Assembly: GCF_022288725.1 (NCBI RefSeq)
Contig: NZ_JAKNTA010000004.1
Location: 209,697 to 273,696, forward strand
Source: Kitasatospora sp. A2-31
GTDB taxonomy: Bacteria; Actinomycetota; Actinomycetes; Streptomycetales; Streptomycetaceae
Direction: 5' to 3'
Length of the DNA: 64,000 nt
The notes under the pieces are model-generated. The model saw only the letters and a list, made by a program, of their open reading frames with translations, did no database searches and was not told the DNA's origin. How positions within the stretch are numbered: position 1 is the first letter of the stretch; each line of letters begins with the position of its first letter. Position numbers and translations under genes: made by a program. Shown piece by piece: positions 61,333 through 64,000 of this stretch.

Positions 61333-63224
61333 CGTGCCACTCCGCTTTCGTCGGTGATCAGGTCGAGGAGGCCGGTCAGGGTCGCCACGGCGTCGCCGCC
61401 GGCGAAGACGAACGCGTCCACCCCGGCGTCCTGGAGGGCCTCGCGCCGGTCGCCCGGCCGGCCGGCCAGCAGCACCTGCCGTGCCCCGACGGCCTTCAGG
61501 GCGGCCGCGACGGCCGCGGCGTGCTCGCCGTACAGCTGGTCGCTGGAGCAGAGGCAGGCGACCGGCGCGCCGGAGGCGGCGAAGGCCTCGGCGAACGCGG
61601 CCGGGTCCGTGCCCTCCACCGAGGCGGTGGCGATGCCGCCGGCCTGGAACAGGTTGGCGGCGAAGGTGGTCCGTGCGGTGTGCGCGGCGGCGCCGCCGAT
61701 CGAGGCGAGGAACAGCTTCGGGCGCTCCCCGGTGGCCGCCAGGTGGGCGTCCGAGCGGGCGCGCAGCCGCTCGTAGGCCTCGGCGCGCCGGACCCGCGGC
61801 AGCCCGCCGGCGGGCCCGGCCGGGGCCGGCTCGCGCACCGGGGACTGCTCGTCCAGGTTCGGGAACTCGCTGACGCCGGTGATCGGCTCCCGCCGCTTGG
61901 CGAGCTTCGTGGAGCGCTCCGCCCAGGTGGCGGCGATCCGCTCGCCGACCAGCCCTGAGCCCAGCGCGGCCCGCTGGCCGCCGGCCCGCTCGATCTCCTG
62001 GAACCAGGCCCAGGCGGCGTGTGCCAGCTCGTCGGTCAGCTGCTCGACGTACCAGGAGCCGCCGGCCGGGTCGACCACGCGGGCCAGGTGCGACTCCTCC
62101 AGCAGGATCGCCTGGGTGTTGCGGGCGATCCGGCGGGCGAAGGCGTCCGGCAGGCCCAGCTCGCTGTCGAACGGCAGGACGGTCACCGCGTCCGCGCCGC
62201 CCACGCCGGCGGCCAGGCAGGCCACCGTGGTGCGCAGCATGTTCACCCACGGGTCGCGCGCGGTCATCATCACGGGGGAGGTGACGGCGTGCTGACGCTG
62301 TGCCGAGGCCTGCGGCTCGGCGCCCGACACCTCGGCCACCCGGGCCCAGAGCCGGCGCGCGGCCCGGAACTTCGCGATCGTCAGGAACTGGTCGGCGTCG
62401 GCCGCGTAGCGGAACTCCAGCTGGCCCAGGGCGGTGTCCACCGGGAGCCCGGCGGCGGTGAGCGCGCGCAGGTAGGCGACCCCGGTGGCCAGCGAGCAGC
62501 CCAGCTCCTGCACCGGGGAGGCGCCGGCCTCGTGGTAGGGCAGGGCGTCGACGGTCAGCGCCCGCAGGCCCGGGTAGCCGTCGGCGCAGCGGGCGGCGAG
62601 CGCGGCGGCCTCGGCGAGCAGTGCCTCGGTGCGCCCGGCCTCGCCGGTGCGGGCCTCCAGGCCCAGCGGGTCGGCGCCGAGGCTGCCGGCGGCGGCTCCG
62701 GGGGAGACCTCGCGCTCCTGGTAGAGCTTGAACAACTGCTCGGCGGCCTCGACGAATTCGGCGCCCGCGTCGAGGGTGACGCCGGCCAGGTCGAGGTAGA
62801 CGCCGGTGAGCGCCTCGGGCAGTGCCGTGATCGGCAGGGCGTCCCCGCCCAGCTCCAGCCAGAGCGAGCTGCCGCCGTTCTCCAGGTCGGCGAGGACCGC
62901 CTCGTTGGTGCGGCGCGCGTCGGGGTCCGCGTGGCGCTGGCGCACGTCCCAGCCGGACACCGCCGCGCCCTGCGCCCGGCCGCCGCGGACGAACGGCGGG
63001 AAGCCGGGGTAGCCGGGCTCGGGGGCGGAGTCCTCGGCCGTGTACAGCGGGCGGGCGTGCAGCCCGTCCTGGAGTGCGGTGGTGAGCGCGTGCTCGGCCG
63101 CTTCGCCGTCCGCGGGCTGCGCACCCGACTTGCGCAGCACGCCCTCGACGAGGTGCTGCCACTGCTCACGATGTGCGGCCGGGAACTCGGCGGCCAGGGG
63201 GAGCCCTTCGGGCGGGACCGTCAT
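61329..63224 (-). CDS. mutA: Methylmalonyl-CoA mutase small subunit
   Basis: A 631-residue subunit that forms the heterodimer with MutB. It has the same overall layout but lacks the DxHxxG cobalamin motif in its C-terminal domain ([20 protein letters not shown]), as normal for MutA. ATG 63224 is chosen; a longer in-frame start exists at 63296 but precedes the homology. It is the first gene of the mutA-mutB-meaB operon. A TTGCA-containing dyad lies upstream. Confidence 0.93.
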   Translation of the reverse strand: MTVPPEGLPLAAEFPAAHREQWQHLVEGVLRKSGAQPADGEAAEHALTTALQDGLHARPLYTAEDSAPEPGYPGFPPFVRGGRAQGAAVSGWDVRQRHADPDARRTNEAVLADLENGGSSLWLELGGDALPITALPEALTGVYLDLAGVTLDAGAEFVEAAEQLFKLYQEREVSPGAAAGSLGADPLGLEARTGEAGRTEALLAEAAALAARCADGYPGLRALTVDALPYHEAGASPVQELGCSLATGVAYLRALTAAGLPVDTALGQLEFRYAADADQFLTIAKFRAARRLWARVAEVSGAEPQASAQRQHAVTSPVMMTARDPWVNMLRTTVACLAAGVGGADAVTVLPFDSELGLPDAFARRIARNTQAILLEESHLARVVDPAGGSWYVEQLTDELAHAAWAWFQEIERAGGQRAALGSGLVGERIAATWAERSTKLAKRREPITGVSEFPNLDEQSPVREPAPAGPAGGLPRVRRAEAYERLRARSDAHLAATGERPKLFLASIGGAAAHTARTTFAANLFQAGGIATASVEGTDPAAFAEAFAASGAPVACLCSSDQLYGEHAAAVAAALKAVGARQVLLAGRPGDRREALQDAGVDAFVFAGGDAVATLTGLLDLITDESGVAR

Positions 63225-63431
63225 GTCCGGCAGGTTAGCGCCCGTCGGCGGCGGCGCAGCAGAGGCAGCGGGTGTGACCTTGCACTCTCTCTGCAATCGG
63301 TTGCACTGCCGGCCGCTCGCGGTGACACCGCTGCCGGTGAAGGACGGCTCGCGGTGAAGGACCGCTCCCGGTGAAGCCGCTGGAGTGAAGCCGCTGGAGT
63401 GAACCCGCTCGGCGGAGGCGGGCCGCTCGGG
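63225..63431. promoter_or_regulatory. mutA promoter region with TTGCA dyad and 14-bp repeats
   Basis: TTGCA-CTCTCTC-TGCAA (63280-63296) followed by another TTGCAC (63301-63306), 56-82 bases upstream of mutA. TTGCA-type motifs are used by RamB/PrpR-like regulators of propionate metabolism, so this is a plausible operator. Two exact copies of TGAAGCCGCTGGAG (63372-63385 and 63386-63399), with degenerate relatives before them, lie nearer the converging epimerase gene. No gene is seen. Confidence 0.5.
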
Positions 63432-64000
63432 TCAGGCCTGGCGCCGGCGCCGGCGCCAGGCCAGGTCGGCGGCGGCGGCCGGCCACTGCGGGTGCTCGAA
63501 CCCGAACCCGGCCTCCTGCAGCCGCCCGGGCACCACGGCGCGGCTCTTCAGCAGCAGCTCGGTGTCCGAGCGCAGGGCGAACGCGCCGAGCTCGGCCATC
63601 CAGCGGGTGGCCGGCAGGCCCACCGGGATCCCCCAGGCGCGCCTGATCGCCTGCATGAACGCGCGCTGCGCCACCGGGTGCGGCGAGGCGAGGTTGACCG
63701 GGCCGGAGAGCTCCTCCCGGTCGAGCAGGAACCGTACGGCGCGCACCAGGTCCCGGTCGTGGATCCAGGACATGTACTGCGAGCCGCCGCCGATCGGGCC
63801 GCCCAGCCCGCAGCGCGCCAGCCGCAGCATCATGTCGAAGGCGCCGCCGCGGTCGGGGCTCATCACCATCGCGCAGCGCAGCGCGACCTTGCGGGTCTGC
63901 GGCGTGGGGGAGAGCTCCTGCGCGCGCTCCCAGGCCTTGGCGATGTCGACGCTGAAGTCCCAGTACCGCGGCACGTCGGGCTCTCCGCCGCCGAGGACGC
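63432..64000 (-). CDS. TIGR01777-family NAD-dependent epimerase (5' end beyond window)
   Basis: C-terminal part (about 189 residues) of an SDR-fold protein. Visible: FSVDIAKAWERAQELS, VALRCAMVMSPDRGGAFDMM, YMSWIHDRDLVRAVRFLLDR and a C-terminal DUF1731-type end (LLLKSRAVVPGRLQEAGFGFEHPQWPAA, given here in part: LQEAGFGFEHPQ). The frame runs off the right edge, so the start and the NAD-binding motif are missing. Function within the family is generally unknown. Confidence 0.85.
   Translation of the reverse strand, partial: VLGGGEPDVPRYWDFSVDIAKAWERAQELSPTPQTRKVALRCAMVMSPDRGGAFDMMLRLARCGLGGPIGGGSQYMSWIHDRDLVRAVRFLLDREELSGPVNLASPHPVAQRAFMQAIRRAWGIPVGLPATRWMAELGAFALRSDTELLLKSRAVVPGRLQEAGFGFEHPQWPAAAADLAWRRRRRQA

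Noticed and set aside
59128..63162. One 1344-codon frame spanning mutA and mutB
   Set aside because: Only its last 734 codons are MutB; the earlier part is out-of-frame mutA sequence. The two genes overlap by 4 bases as separate coding units.

Overview
The window comes from a high-GC filamentous actinomycete, most likely Streptomyces or Kitasatospora. The support is the strong third-position GC throughout, an SsgA-like sporulation protein, a SARP regulator, an acyl-CoA carboxylase beta/epsilon pair, a Rv2466c-like mycothiol-dependent nitroreductase, SodF with a Nur-like site, and single-module peptide synthetases. No tRNA, rRNA or CRISPR array was seen. I worked by reading the sequence only; family names rest on recognised motifs, not on database searches.

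Layout. 1-2744: the edge of a nonribosomal peptide cluster that probably continues to the left (type II thioesterase, IclR regulator, HCCA-isomerase/DsbA-fold protein, MbtH), closed by an IS30-family element (2824-4109). 4258-9709: a polyprenyl diphosphate synthase, convergent with an MmpL-type exporter, then the acyl-CoA carboxylase beta and epsilon subunits. 9831-12776: a SARP regulator with the DNA-binding/BTAD unit duplicated in tandem and fused to an NB-ARC ATPase. It is convergent with a 49-residue peptide gene too short to stand out as an open frame.

13232-24190 is the secondary-metabolism core. It holds a coupled operon of an A-T-TE synthetase of the aryl-pyruvate dimerising (terphenylquinone/furanone) type with a dehydrogenase/epimerase and a SnoaL-like protein. 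Next come two overlapping paralogous LuxR-type regulators, a small acidic protein, and an indigoidine (blue pigment) synthetase with the diagnostic oxidase inserted in its adenylation domain. 24575-40375 is mostly chromosomal housekeeping: two small unknown genes with an SsgA-like gene, a DUF5997 / LysR-effector-domain pair, an esterase, a CsoR-boxed copper operon (copZ-copA), sixA, a Mut7-C protein, phenylacetate-CoA ligase, amidohydrolase plus amino-acid permease with a TetR regulator, a nitroreductase and an ArsR regulator.

40554-57025: two secreted M9 collagenases flank a galactoside-utilisation locus (class V aminotransferase, ABC transporter, GH36-type alpha-galactosidase, LacI regulator, galT-galK, XRE/MmyB-type regulator). 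The two collagenase promoters carry similar inverted repeats, and LacI-like palindromes precede the aminotransferase. 57403-64000: sodF, then a minus-strand methylmalonyl-CoA mutase operon (mutA-mutB-meaB), and the end of a TIGR01777-type epimerase cut by the window edge. Together with the carboxylase at 7839 this operon serves propionyl-/methylmalonyl-CoA/succinyl-CoA interconversion, which supplies polyketide precursors.
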